From the NCBI RefSeq assembly GCF_017254915.1, contig NZ_JAFKCT010000005.1, forward strand, positions 1-64,000: DNA of 64,000 nt, read 5' to 3'. This document shows positions 26,134 to 33,159 of this stretch, in pieces. Positions within the stretch are counted from its first letter, which is position 1. Every line of letters starts with the position of its first letter. Made by a program: the position numbers and the translations under genes. The notes beneath the pieces were generated by a model. The model had not been told where the DNA came from. It did no database searches and saw only the letters and a list, made by a program, of their open reading frames with translations. The DNA comes from Algoriphagus oliviformis. Lineage in GTDB: Bacteria; Bacteroidota; Bacteroidia; Cytophagales; Cyclobacteriaceae.

Positions 26134-26793
26134 ATGCTCACTACCCGTTCCCTTTCCTTTGAATACAACCAAGCCAACCGCTTTGAATTTCCGGGCCTGT
26201 CGGTTGCTGTTGGGTCTGATCTGCTGGTCCTGGGCGAGTCAGGTATAGGCAAGACCACCCTGTTGCATTTGATCGCCGGACTGCAAAAGCCCAAGACCGG
26301 AAAAATCCTGATCGGTGGTACGGATGTGGCACGCCTGAGCGGAAAGCAGCTCGATGCCTTCCGTGGCGCCAATGTGGGCATTGTATTTCAGCGCCCACAC
26401 TTCATCCAATCCCTTACCCTGGAGGAAAATCTGGCGCTGATGCGCTTCCTCGGCGGAAAGGAAGCTGATCCCCATTGGATCAAAGTCGTGCTGGATGGGC
26501 TGGGCCTGATCGGCAAGCAAAAGTCCAGTCCCCGACAGCTCTCCCAAGGCGAGCAGCAGCGGGCATCCATCGCCTTGGCTGTCATCAACCAGCCCAAACT
26601 CATCCTGGCCGACGAGCCTACCGCCGCTCTGGATGACAAAAACTGTCATCGGGTGGTGGAACTGCTGAGAGGCCAGACCAAAAAAATGCAGTCCAGCCTA
26701 GTCATCATCACCCACGACCAGCGACTCAAGGCCGACTTTTCCCGATCGGTGACCCTTACCAAAAACGATTCACTTCGCGCCTCAACCCATTAG
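26134..26793 (+). CDS. ABC transporter ATP-binding protein (LolD/MacB type)
   Basis: The start is set at ATG 26134 (MLTTRSLSFEYN); the frame is open from a TTG at 26110. The 219-residue ATPase shows Walker A GESGIGKT (34-41), the signature LSQGEQQRASIA and Walker B LILADEPTAALDD, followed by the switch His in VIITHDQ. This sequence type pairs with FtsX/MacB-fold permeases that move lipoproteins or periplasmic molecules rather than classical import substrates. The permease gene starts one base after its stop. The promoter region holds two candidate Zur boxes, so zinc-dependent repression is predicted. Confidence 0.9.
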   Translation: MLTTRSLSFEYNQANRFEFPGLSVAVGSDLLVLGESGIGKTTLLHLIAGLQKPKTGKILIGGTDVARLSGKQLDAFRGANVGIVFQRPHFIQSLTLEENLALMRFLGGKEADPHWIKVVLDGLGLIGKQKSSPRQLSQGEQQRASIALAVINQPKLILADEPTAALDDKNCHRVVELLRGQTKKMQSSLVIITHDQRLKADFSRSVTLTKNDSLRASTH

Positions 26794-26794
26794 T

Positions 26795-28120
26795 ATGACT
26801 ATTTTCCGCCTAGGCATCAAAAACGTGATAGCCAAGCCGCTTTCCACAGGTTTAAGCTTGCTCCTACTTTCCCTCGGTGTGGGCTTGATTTCCCTGATGC
26901 TGCACATAGACCGCCATCTCCGCGAGCAGATGAGCTCCAATATCCGCGGGATAGACATGGTGGTGGGAGCAAAGGGCAGCCCGCTGCAGCTGATCCTCTC
27001 CGCCGTGTTTCAAGTCGATGTGCCTACCGGCAATATCAAGCTTGCTGAAGCGGAAAATCTGCTCAGAAACCGCCTCATAGACTATGGAATACCCCTTTCC
27101 TATGGGGATTCCTACCAGGGTTTTCGGATCGTAGGCACCGACGAGCGGTATCCGGAAAACTACTCCATGAGGCTGGCCGAAGGAAGTCTTTGGTCCCAAT
27201 CCATGGAGGTGGCTATCGGTGCGGCGGTAGCCGAAAGAACCGGCCTAAAACTGGGGGACAAGTTTCAGGGGTCCCATGGACTCAGTGAGGGAGGACACGT
27301 GCATGAAAGCGAAGACTATGTCGTCACGGGGATATTTGAGGCCTCAGGGTCGGTGGTCGATCAGCTGATTCTCTCCAATCTGGAAAGCGTCTGGGATATC
27401 CATGCTCCCCACGCCCATGAGGAAGAAGAGCATGGACATAAAGAAGGGGAGGGGCATGAACATGAAGAAGGAGGATCCCATGAGCATGAAGGACATGAAC
27501 ACGCCGAAGCGGAAGAACACTCGCATGAAGCACAGGAACATGCGGTCGGGGAAGAGTCCGATCATGGGGGAGATGACCGTGAGATCACCGCCCTTTTGAT
27601 AAAATTCAAAAATCCCCTCGGCCTCGTGCAGCTTCCCCGCATGGTCAATGAAAATACCAACATGCAGGCCGCTCTGCCAAACTATGAGCTAAACAAGCTT
27701 TTTTCGCTGATGGGGATTGCCACCACTACACTGAACCTGGTCGCGCTGATCGTCATCTTAGTGTCGGGTATCAGTGTCTTCATCAGTCTATACCTGAGTC
27801 TGAGGGAGCGCACTTATGAGATGGCATTGCTCCGGACTTTTGGGGCTAGTCGCGGGCAGCTGCTGGGCATGGTGTTCCAAGAGGGACTACTGATTGCCTT
27901 TTCGGGCTTTTTACTCGGCTTGGTCTTCAGCAGGCTGGGACTTTGGGTGGTGTCACTGCTGCTCAAGGCCGAGTATCACTATGATTTTTCGCAGACCGGA
28001 TTGGTGGCGGGGGAAGGGTATCTGCTGCTGGTGACGGTGTTGATTGGCTTCCTTTCGGCGCTGCTCCCAGCAATCTCAGTGTATAAAATCGATATTTCAA
28101 AAAGTCTTTCCGATGCTTAA
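26795..28120 (+). CDS. FtsX/MacB-like ABC permease with histidine-rich periplasmic segment
   Basis: This 441-residue permease has one N-terminal membrane helix (PLSTGLSLLLLSLGVGLISL), a large periplasmic domain (MacB_PCD-like) and three C-terminal helices (about 310-435), the standard FtsX layout. Residues about 203-260 are an insertion packed with His and Glu (HAHEEEEHGHKEGEGHEHEE and onward), a typical low-affinity zinc reservoir or sensor. This and the candidate Zur boxes point to zinc handling. The three-gene set ATPase, permease and DUF3299-like protein resembles, from memory, the Zur-controlled zrg operon of Vibrio cholerae. The last codons overlap the start of the next gene (ATGCTTAA). 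Whether it exports a binding factor or reshapes the envelope is unknown. Confidence 0.85.
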   Translation: MTIFRLGIKNVIAKPLSTGLSLLLLSLGVGLISLMLHIDRHLREQMSSNIRGIDMVVGAKGSPLQLILSAVFQVDVPTGNIKLAEAENLLRNRLIDYGIPLSYGDSYQGFRIVGTDERYPENYSMRLAEGSLWSQSMEVAIGAAVAERTGLKLGDKFQGSHGLSEGGHVHESEDYVVTGIFEASGSVVDQLILSNLESVWDIHAPHAHEEEEHGHKEGEGHEHEEGGSHEHEGHEHAEAEEHSHEAQEHAVGEESDHGGDDREITALLIKFKNPLGLVQLPRMVNENTNMQAALPNYELNKLFSLMGIATTTLNLVALIVILVSGISVFISLYLSLRERTYEMALLRTFGASRGQLLGMVFQEGLLIAFSGFLLGLVFSRLGLWVVSLLLKAEYHYDFSQTGLVAGEGYLLLVTVLIGFLSALLPAISVYKIDISKSLSDA

Positions 28121-28547
28121 AACCAGCTTGTTAGCTTTCTTGCTCACGCTTTCCATCCCTGCTTTTTCCCAAACCAGAATCACCTGGGACACGCTGACCG
28201 ACGTCACTTTTACCGACAAATACAGCGAGGAGGTGAAGGCTTATTTTTACTTTCCTGAGTTTGGCCCTACTGTCCGGGCGCTGGATGGCAAGGAGGTCAT
28301 CATCAAAGGCTACCTCCTGGAGATCGATCCGGACAATGACGTCTATATTCTCTCCGCCAATCCCTTTGCAGAGTGTTTTTTCTGCGGGGGTGCCGGTCCC
28401 GAGTCCATCATCGAGCTGAAGCTGCCCAAAGACCATCCCAGGTTCAAGATGGACCAGGTGCTCACCTTCAGGGGGAGGCTCAAGCTCAATGCCTTCGATG
28501 TCTACCAGTGCAACTACATCCTGGAAAATGCGACGGTGTATAAGTGA
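28113..28547 (+). CDS. Small periplasmic DUF3299-like protein, 144 aa
   Basis: The ATG at 28113 overlaps the permease stop codon and opens a signal peptide (MLKTSLLAFLLTLSIPAFSQ), so it is chosen over the longer frame from 28044. The mature domain resembles DUF3299 in layout: ITWDTLTDVTF, ALDGKEVIIKGYLLEID, a Cys pair CFFCGGAGPES (Cys88, Cys91) and a final RGRLKLN...YILENATVY, an OB-fold-like plan. The paired cysteines could bind metal or be redox active. DUF3299 genes are frequent companions of zinc-regulated MacB-like ABC systems. Translational coupling to the permease supports a joint role. Confidence 0.7.
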   Translation: MLKTSLLAFLLTLSIPAFSQTRITWDTLTDVTFTDKYSEEVKAYFYFPEFGPTVRALDGKEVIIKGYLLEIDPDNDVYILSANPFAECFFCGGAGPESIIELKLPKDHPRFKMDQVLTFRGRLKLNAFDVYQCNYILENATVYK

Positions 28548-28786
28548 GCTGGTATTTTGGGGAGGAAAGACGATTCAGAACCGTCATTGCAATGAGGCCC
28601 GACGATGTTTTGCCGTCATTGCGAGCCTAGGAACGAGGCGAAGCAATCTCAATTAAATCGAAAGAAATAAGACTGCTTCGTACCTCGCAGTGACGGTACT
28701 ACCACTTCGTGCCTCGTCAGTGACGGTAACGACTATTCCAAAACGTCTCGACACTAGCGTGTTCTGCCAACCGGAACTCTTTTCTA
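28548..28786. other. Intergenic region with REP-like palindromes
   Basis: Non-coding region between convergent genes. It contains a full REP-like repeat (28613-28696), with extra half-copies on both sides (CCGTCATTGCAATGAGGC at 28581 and GTCAGTGACGG near 28717). Confidence 0.5.
28613..28696. repeat. REP-like palindromic repeat, second copy
   Basis: CCGTCATTGCGAGCCTAGGAA...GAAGCAATCT faces AGACTGCTTCG...CTCGCAGTGACGG. It is the same element as 24218-24295 with the arms swapped, as expected for opposite orientations of one palindrome. Confidence 0.65.
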
Positions 28787-28825
28787 CAAAAAAGCCAGAC
28801 TAAAACTCATCAGTCTGGCTTTTCT
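28787..28825. terminator. Bidirectional terminator
   Basis: AAGCCAGACT (28792-28801) and AGTCTGGCTT (28812-28821) form a perfect 10-bp stem, with T-rich flanks in both directions. It separates the ABC operon from the convergent DUF4625 gene. Confidence 0.75.
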
Positions 28826-28842
28826 GGTTATCCGGCTTGAGG

Positions 28843-29613
28843 TTAGCTCGCTGTTACGTCAATATGGGTTTCGTGCTCCACGGTGTTTCCATCTTCATCC
28901 TCTATGGTGAAGATGACGTGGTATTCACCCGCCGCGGCGTTGGCAGGTACGTCGATATGCTCGTGAAATTCCGCCTCGGTCAGCCCGTGGTAGCCCTCTT
29001 CGAAAACCTCTTCAAAGTCCCATGCTACCTCTCCAGCTCCGGGAGTCAGTCCGTGGGCGTGGACGTCTACTGTGATTTGGTGGATTCCGTTGACTGTATT
29101 GATCATGAACTCTACGTGGAAGTCCGAGCCGCGAACCACTGCCTCATCCATCTCAAAATCGCCGATGGTGACAGGAGCCTTTACGTCCAAGTGTCCTTCC
29201 ACTTCCGTCGTCTTGCCGGCTTCGTCGGTCACTTCCATCACGATATGGTACTCCCCGGCGGGCGCATTGGCCGGAATATCGATGTGCTCGTGGAAGGTCG
29301 GGTTCTTTACCAGGTACTTGTCGTCGGTGTAGGTTTGGGAGAAATCCCATTCCTCCTCGCCTTCGCCCACTGGGAGGTCGTGGCCGTGGATGGTGACGGT
29401 GATGGAAGCGACGGTCGCCTCGGCCAGGATTTCGGCCTCCAGGTGGAGGTCGCTTCCCCGATAGGCAGAGCCTTCGGTGGAGTGCGTCCCTCCCTCGCCA
29501 AACTCAAAGCCGGAGATCACCGGTGCATCGAAGGTAACGTCCTCGTCGTCCTTGCAGGAAAAAAGCGCCAGTGCCATGAGGGAAATAAGAAGTGCGTGTC
29601 GTAGGTGTTTCAT
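28843..29613 (-). CDS. Lipoprotein with two tandem DUF4625 domains, His/Glu-rich
   Basis: This 256-residue lipoprotein has its signal ending LALFSC (Cys20). Two ~95-residue DUF4625 units follow each other, each beginning GSD(L/F)H and ending with FHEHID(I/V)PANA, AGEYH and a short H-containing strand; the repeats align clearly. DUF4625 is an Ig-like, carbohydrate-binding-like fold of unknown function. The dense, regularly spaced His and Glu (TIHGHDLPVGEGEE, DVHAHGLTPG) suggest metal binding. The gene lies 75 bp downstream of the Fur-family regulator on the same strand. A single-domain relative is encoded at 32548-33009 behind the ZnuD-like receptor. It could be a surface or periplasmic zinc-capturing protein (inference). 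Confidence 0.8.
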   Translation of the reverse strand: MKHLRHALLISLMALALFSCKDDEDVTFDAPVISGFEFGEGGTHSTEGSAYRGSDLHLEAEILAEATVASITVTIHGHDLPVGEGEEEWDFSQTYTDDKYLVKNPTFHEHIDIPANAPAGEYHIVMEVTDEAGKTTEVEGHLDVKAPVTIGDFEMDEAVVRGSDFHVEFMINTVNGIHQITVDVHAHGLTPGAGEVAWDFEEVFEEGYHGLTEAEFHEHIDVPANAAAGEYHVIFTIEDEDGNTVEHETHIDVTAS

Positions 29614-29688
29614 CTTTACTTTTTGTGGGTTATGGATTTGATTTAGTTTTTCGGGGTGGATGGACCTGGCCGGTGACGGATGCTCCGG

Positions 29689-30072
29689 TCATCGTGTGGA
29701 TTTGGCGGAGCTGCAGTTGGGGCAAATTCCCGAAGCCAAAAAACTGATCGAGGTGGCCATGAAGCCCGCTGGGATCTTGGTTTTCAGGTTTTCGGTTTTG
29801 AAGCTGTAGACTGTATTACACTGCTGGCACTGAAAATGGCTTTGTTCCAAAAAAGTATCCTCGGGACTTTCACTGATCGAATACCTGAAGTCTCCGTTCA
29901 GGTCCGCAAAACGCTGGATGATATTTTCGTTTTCCAGCCGAAGCAAAATCCTGTAGATCGTGATCCTACTGCAGGTATTTCCCATGCGTTTTTTGATCTG
30001 CGCATAGGTGGTCGGATGCGGGGAGTCCCGGATCAGTTCAAAAATTTTTGTTCTAGCGAGCGTAATTCCCAT
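29689..30072 (-). CDS. zur: Fur-family transcriptional regulator, probably Zur
   Basis: The ATG at 30072 (MGITLARTKIFELI) is used because the open frame upstream runs through a regulatory palindrome. The 127-residue protein has an N-terminal winged helix (CSRITIYRILLRLENENIIQ) and a dimerisation domain with the structural CxxC pairs Cys82-Cys85 and Cys117-Cys120 and His79. Fur, Zur and PerR cannot be told apart with certainty from sequence alone. The assignment to Zur rests on context: neighbours are a COG0523 GTPase, a ZnuD-like receptor, an AztD-like chaperone and a His-rich permease. Box 30083-30099 ends 11 bp before the start codon, so autoregulation is likely. The gene symbol is tentative. 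Confidence 0.75.
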   Translation of the reverse strand: MGITLARTKIFELIRDSPHPTTYAQIKKRMGNTCSRITIYRILLRLENENIIQRFADLNGDFRYSISESPEDTFLEQSHFQCQQCNTVYSFKTENLKTKIPAGFMATSISFLASGICPNCSSAKSTR

Positions 30073-30082
30073 GGATATACAA

Positions 30083-30099
30083 TTGCAACATGATTGCAA
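30083..30099. promoter_or_regulatory. Candidate Zur box upstream of the regulator's own start
   Basis: TTGCAACATGATTGCAA keeps both outer arms of the palindrome with two central differences. It ends 11 bp before the regulator's ATG on the minus strand, predicting autoregulation. Confidence 0.6.
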
Positions 30100-30120
30100 T
30101 TAGTGTGGTTTCGAGTAAGA

Positions 30121-30137
30121 ATGCAAATATGTTGCAT
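30121..30137. promoter_or_regulatory. Candidate Zur box in the regulator/TonB-receptor divergent region
   Basis: ATGCAAATATGTTGCAT is a weaker match (both outer bases and one inner pair differ from the consensus) but is itself nearly palindromic. It lies 22 bp beyond the regulator's proximal box. Confidence 0.45.
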
Positions 30138-30221
30138 AAAAATACACGACTGGTAAAGCCCTAGCGTCGCGCCGCTGAAATGGCTCTAAGACCAGATTTC
30201 ATCATTTTGAAGAATATATAC

Positions 30222-30238
30222 TTGCAACATTGTTTCAT
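30222..30238. promoter_or_regulatory. Candidate Zur box upstream of the ZnuD-like receptor, distal
   Basis: TTGCAACATTGTTTCAT matches the left arm and centre fully and the right arm partly. It lies 50 bp before the receptor start. Confidence 0.5.
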
Positions 30239-30257
30239 GAGGATAGGCTATCTATGT

Positions 30258-30274
30258 TTGCAATTCAGTTGCAA
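30258..30274. promoter_or_regulatory. Candidate Zur box upstream of the ZnuD-like receptor, proximal
   Basis: TTGCAATTCAGTTGCAA has perfect TTGCAA arms with the same 5-bp centre spacing. It ends 14 bp before the receptor ATG at 30289. Confidence 0.6.
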
Positions 30275-30288
30275 AAAAAAAGTTTTGA

Positions 30289-32538
30289 ATGCTACCACTT
30301 CTACTGGTTTTTGTGGGCTCGCTATATCTCTCTGGGGCTGAAGCGTCATCGGTACCGTTTCAGGCAGGTTTGTTTTTTCTTGATGAAAAAGAGTCACACG
30401 GTCACGCTGCAATCCGGCGGGACACCCTAGCGATGGATACACTTGGCAGGGTTCAGGATTTGGAGCTTTTCACGGTGGAGGGCCGAGCCGAGCAGCTCCG
30501 GCGGGAGGAGTCTAGTGCGATCGAGCTGATCAGGCAGGACTTCATCAGGGAAAACCGGGGCGGAAGCCTGATGAAATCCCTGGAGCGGGTGCCGGGTGTC
30601 AACCTGATCGGGATCGGTTCGGGGGCGTCCAAGCCGCTGATCCGTGGATTGGGGTTCAACCAGGTGATGGTGGTCGAAAACGGCATCAAGCACGAGGGGC
30701 AGCAGTGGGGCGCCGACCATGGACTGGAAGTGGACCAGTATGCCGCCGACCAGATTGTCATCGTCAAGGGCCCTGCGTCTTTCAAGTATGGCTCCGATGC
30801 CATTGCCGGCGTGATCGACATCCGGGAAAAACTCGCGCCCGCCGAGGAAGGGCTGGGGGGCGGTGTGGAAATCGGTGCCCGGTCCAACAACGCCTGGTTT
30901 GGCGGTTCGGCCAATGTCTTTGCCAGAAAAGGAAAATGGTTTGGGGAAGCGAGGCTGACCGCCGCGGACTATGGGGATTTCAGGGTGCCTGCCGACTCGG
31001 TTTTTGTCTATGACTTTGGGGTGGCGCTCTCGGACAATCAGGTAAGGAATACGGCTGGACGGGAACTGGACTTCTCCGGAAGGGTAGGCTTTCTTGGGGA
31101 AAACTTCAGGAATATCCTGTTGTTTAGCCAAGTCTATACCCGATCTGGCTTTTTTGCCAACGCGCATGGCTTGGAACCCCGTCAGGTAGATGCCAAGCTT
31201 CATGACTGCTCCAGTCGCGATGTTTTGCTGCCCTATCAGGAGGTGCGGCACACCAAGCTGATCAATCGCGCCAGCTATGCCGTCGGGAGGAATTTTGTCC
31301 AGCTGGATCTGGGCTATCAGCGAAATGACAGGCAGGAGTGGAGCCAGTACGTGAACCATGGCTATATGCCTGCCATCTATCCATCGGAGCTTCCCTATCC
31401 GTCCACTCTGGAGCGGGCCTTTGACAAGGAGGTTTTTTCGCTCAATATCAAGGACGAACTGTTTTTGGAAAGACATGACCTTTCCTTCGGGGCGAGTGGG
31501 GAGTACCAACGCAATACGATCGGGGGCTGGGGATTTTTGATTCCTGCATTTCAGCAATACAGCTTTGGCGTCTATGGGATGGACAAGTTTCGCATCCACC
31601 CCCTCTGGCAATTGACCGCTGCGCTTCGCTATGACCATAGCCAAATAGAAGTGGAGGCTTATCAGGATTGGTTTCCCAGCGTGGAGGATGCCTCCCAGGC
31701 CACGTCGGAGGATTACCTTTTCCGGGCGGAGGAGTTTAGACGGGATTTCAATAGCCTGGTGTGGTCAGTCGGAGCCAATTATTCCCCCGGGAACCTGAGC
31801 CTGAAAGCCAACTTGGGTACGAGCTTTCGTATGCCGATAGCGAAGGAGCTCGCCGCCAATGGGGTAAACTATCACTATTTCCGCTACGAAAAGGGCGATC
31901 CGACTTTGGAACCCGAGCGCTCCCTGCAGCTGGACTTTGGTGCCGACCTGAAAAAGGAAAACTGGCTGGTCAGCTTCAGTCCCTTTGTCAATTTTTTCTC
32001 GAATTACATCTATCTCAATCCGACCTCGGAGCTGGACATCCTGTATGGAGCCGGCAACCAGGTGTTTAACTATACCCAGGCCGAAGTCCTGCGCTATGGA
32101 GCCGAGCTGAGCGTGGTGCGACAGCTGAGCAAGCAGCTCAGCTTGGAGCTGCTGGGGGAATACGTGTACAGCGAGCAGATGTCCGGGGGCAAAAAGGGCT
32201 TTACCCTGCCTTTTTCCCCGTCGCCCTCAGGAATTCTGAATGCGACCTACAAGCCCAAAGGCGTAGGGATTTTCGAAAATCCCTATTTCGCGGTGGATTT
32301 TAGGGTCACGGCCAAGCAGAGCAACATCGTCCCCCCGGAGAAGGTGACCCCTGGCTATCAGTTGGTCCACCTGAGGGCCGGCTCGGCGATTTCAGTCTTT
32401 CGCCAGACGATACAGGCCGACCTGCAGGTGCAAAACCTTTTGAACACCCGCTACCTCAACCATACCAGTTTTTACCGGCTGATCAATCTGCCTGAAGCAG
32501 GCAGGAATGTCGCCCTTTCCCTCAGCTATCAATTTTAA
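30289..32538 (+). CDS. TonB-dependent outer-membrane receptor, ZnuD-like
   Basis: This 749-residue TonB-dependent receptor has an N-terminal signal (LPLLLVFVGSLYLSGAEA), a plug domain (RGGSLMKSLERVPGVNLIGI, KPLIRGLGFNQVMVVENGIK) and a 22-strand-type barrel ending NVALSLSYQF. The plug loop HEGQQWGADHGLEVDQ, with several His and acidic residues right after the ring of the plug, is the pattern of ZnuD-type zinc receptors. A short His motif (SHGHAAIRRD) sits near the N-terminus. There is no carboxypeptidase-regulatory domain. The promoter carries two candidate Zur boxes, and a DUF4625 lipoprotein gene follows by 9 bp. Zinc (or zinc-complex) import across the outer membrane is a strong contextual inference; copper or cobalt cannot be excluded. 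Confidence 0.85.
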   Translation: MLPLLLVFVGSLYLSGAEASSVPFQAGLFFLDEKESHGHAAIRRDTLAMDTLGRVQDLELFTVEGRAEQLRREESSAIELIRQDFIRENRGGSLMKSLERVPGVNLIGIGSGASKPLIRGLGFNQVMVVENGIKHEGQQWGADHGLEVDQYAADQIVIVKGPASFKYGSDAIAGVIDIREKLAPAEEGLGGGVEIGARSNNAWFGGSANVFARKGKWFGEARLTAADYGDFRVPADSVFVYDFGVALSDNQVRNTAGRELDFSGRVGFLGENFRNILLFSQVYTRSGFFANAHGLEPRQVDAKLHDCSSRDVLLPYQEVRHTKLINRASYAVGRNFVQLDLGYQRNDRQEWSQYVNHGYMPAIYPSELPYPSTLERAFDKEVFSLNIKDELFLERHDLSFGASGEYQRNTIGGWGFLIPAFQQYSFGVYGMDKFRIHPLWQLTAALRYDHSQIEVEAYQDWFPSVEDASQATSEDYLFRAEEFRRDFNSLVWSVGANYSPGNLSLKANLGTSFRMPIAKELAANGVNYHYFRYEKGDPTLEPERSLQLDFGADLKKENWLVSFSPFVNFFSNYIYLNPTSELDILYGAGNQVFNYTQAEVLRYGAELSVVRQLSKQLSLELLGEYVYSEQMSGGKKGFTLPFSPSPSGILNATYKPKGVGIFENPYFAVDFRVTAKQSNIVPPEKVTPGYQLVHLRAGSAISVFRQTIQADLQVQNLLNTRYLNHTSFYRLINLPEAGRNVALSLSYQF

Positions 32539-32547
32539 CCCTTTAGC

Positions 32548-33009
32548 ATGAAAAAGTACCTCATAGCTTCCCTGGCCGCACTTCTGTTTTCCTCCTGCGG
32601 GAAGGATGAAAAGCCCATAGACATGGAATATCCCGAGATCGTCGTGACCGCGGATTCCTTTCCCCTGCAATGCAGCGTGCTCCAGCGGGGAACTACCCTA
32701 CAGTTTAAGGCGCTCTTCCGTGACAATGCCGAGCTGGGGGGCTTCAGCCTGGACATCCACCACAACTTTGACCACCATACCCACAGTACTGAGGTGAACA
32801 GCTGTGTCGAAGATCCGGTGAAGTCCCCGGTCAAGCCCATGCTCCTGATCCAGACCTTTCCTATACCCGATGGGCTGACGGAGTATGAGGGGACTGCTGA
32901 AATCGAAATCCCAGCCGACATCGATCCGGGCGACTATCACTTTATGATCCGCCTGACGGATGACGAGGGCTGGCAGACTTTGCAGGGCCTGAGCATCAAG
33001 ATCCAGTAG
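32548..33009 (+). CDS. Single-domain DUF4625 lipoprotein, 153 aa
   Basis: The signal peptide ends LLFSSC (Cys17). One DUF4625 Ig-like unit follows, with a cluster of His in LDIHHNFDHHTHSTEVNSC and the family end motif IEIPADIDPGDYHFMIRLTD. It is a relative of each half of the protein at 28843-29613. The gene begins 9 bp after the ZnuD-like receptor, so it is in the same operon and probably acts with it, for example by presenting zinc to the receptor at the cell surface or receiving it in the periplasm (inference). It has two Cys in the mature part (QCSVL and VNSC), perhaps a disulfide. Confidence 0.78.
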   Translation: MKKYLIASLAALLFSSCGKDEKPIDMEYPEIVVTADSFPLQCSVLQRGTTLQFKALFRDNAELGGFSLDIHHNFDHHTHSTEVNSCVEDPVKSPVKPMLLIQTFPIPDGLTEYEGTAEIEIPADIDPGDYHFMIRLTDDEGWQTLQGLSIKIQ

Positions 33010-33076
33010 TCGAAGCCTCGTGGCGGGCCGGGAGACAGCGTATCCGATGAGCCGCAGCTGAGCCTGGAAAAAGAAA

Positions 33077-33107
33077 AATGCGACACATTCGATTGATGTG
33101 TCGCATT
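33077..33107. terminator. Strong bidirectional hairpin terminator
   Basis: AATGCGACACAT and ATGTGTCGCATT form a perfect 12-bp stem with a 7-base loop, between the convergent stop codons at 33009 and 33160. The T-tract is modest. Confidence 0.65.
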
Positions 33108-33159
33108 CTTAATTGGGACAAGTGGAGGCTTTCGCTAGCCTAGGTCTTTTGGCGCAAGC

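Noticed and set aside
30427..31644. Minus-strand 405-codon frame opposite the ZnuD-like receptor
   Set aside because: Antisense shadow; composition (His/Pro/Gly rich without pattern) does not resemble a real protein.
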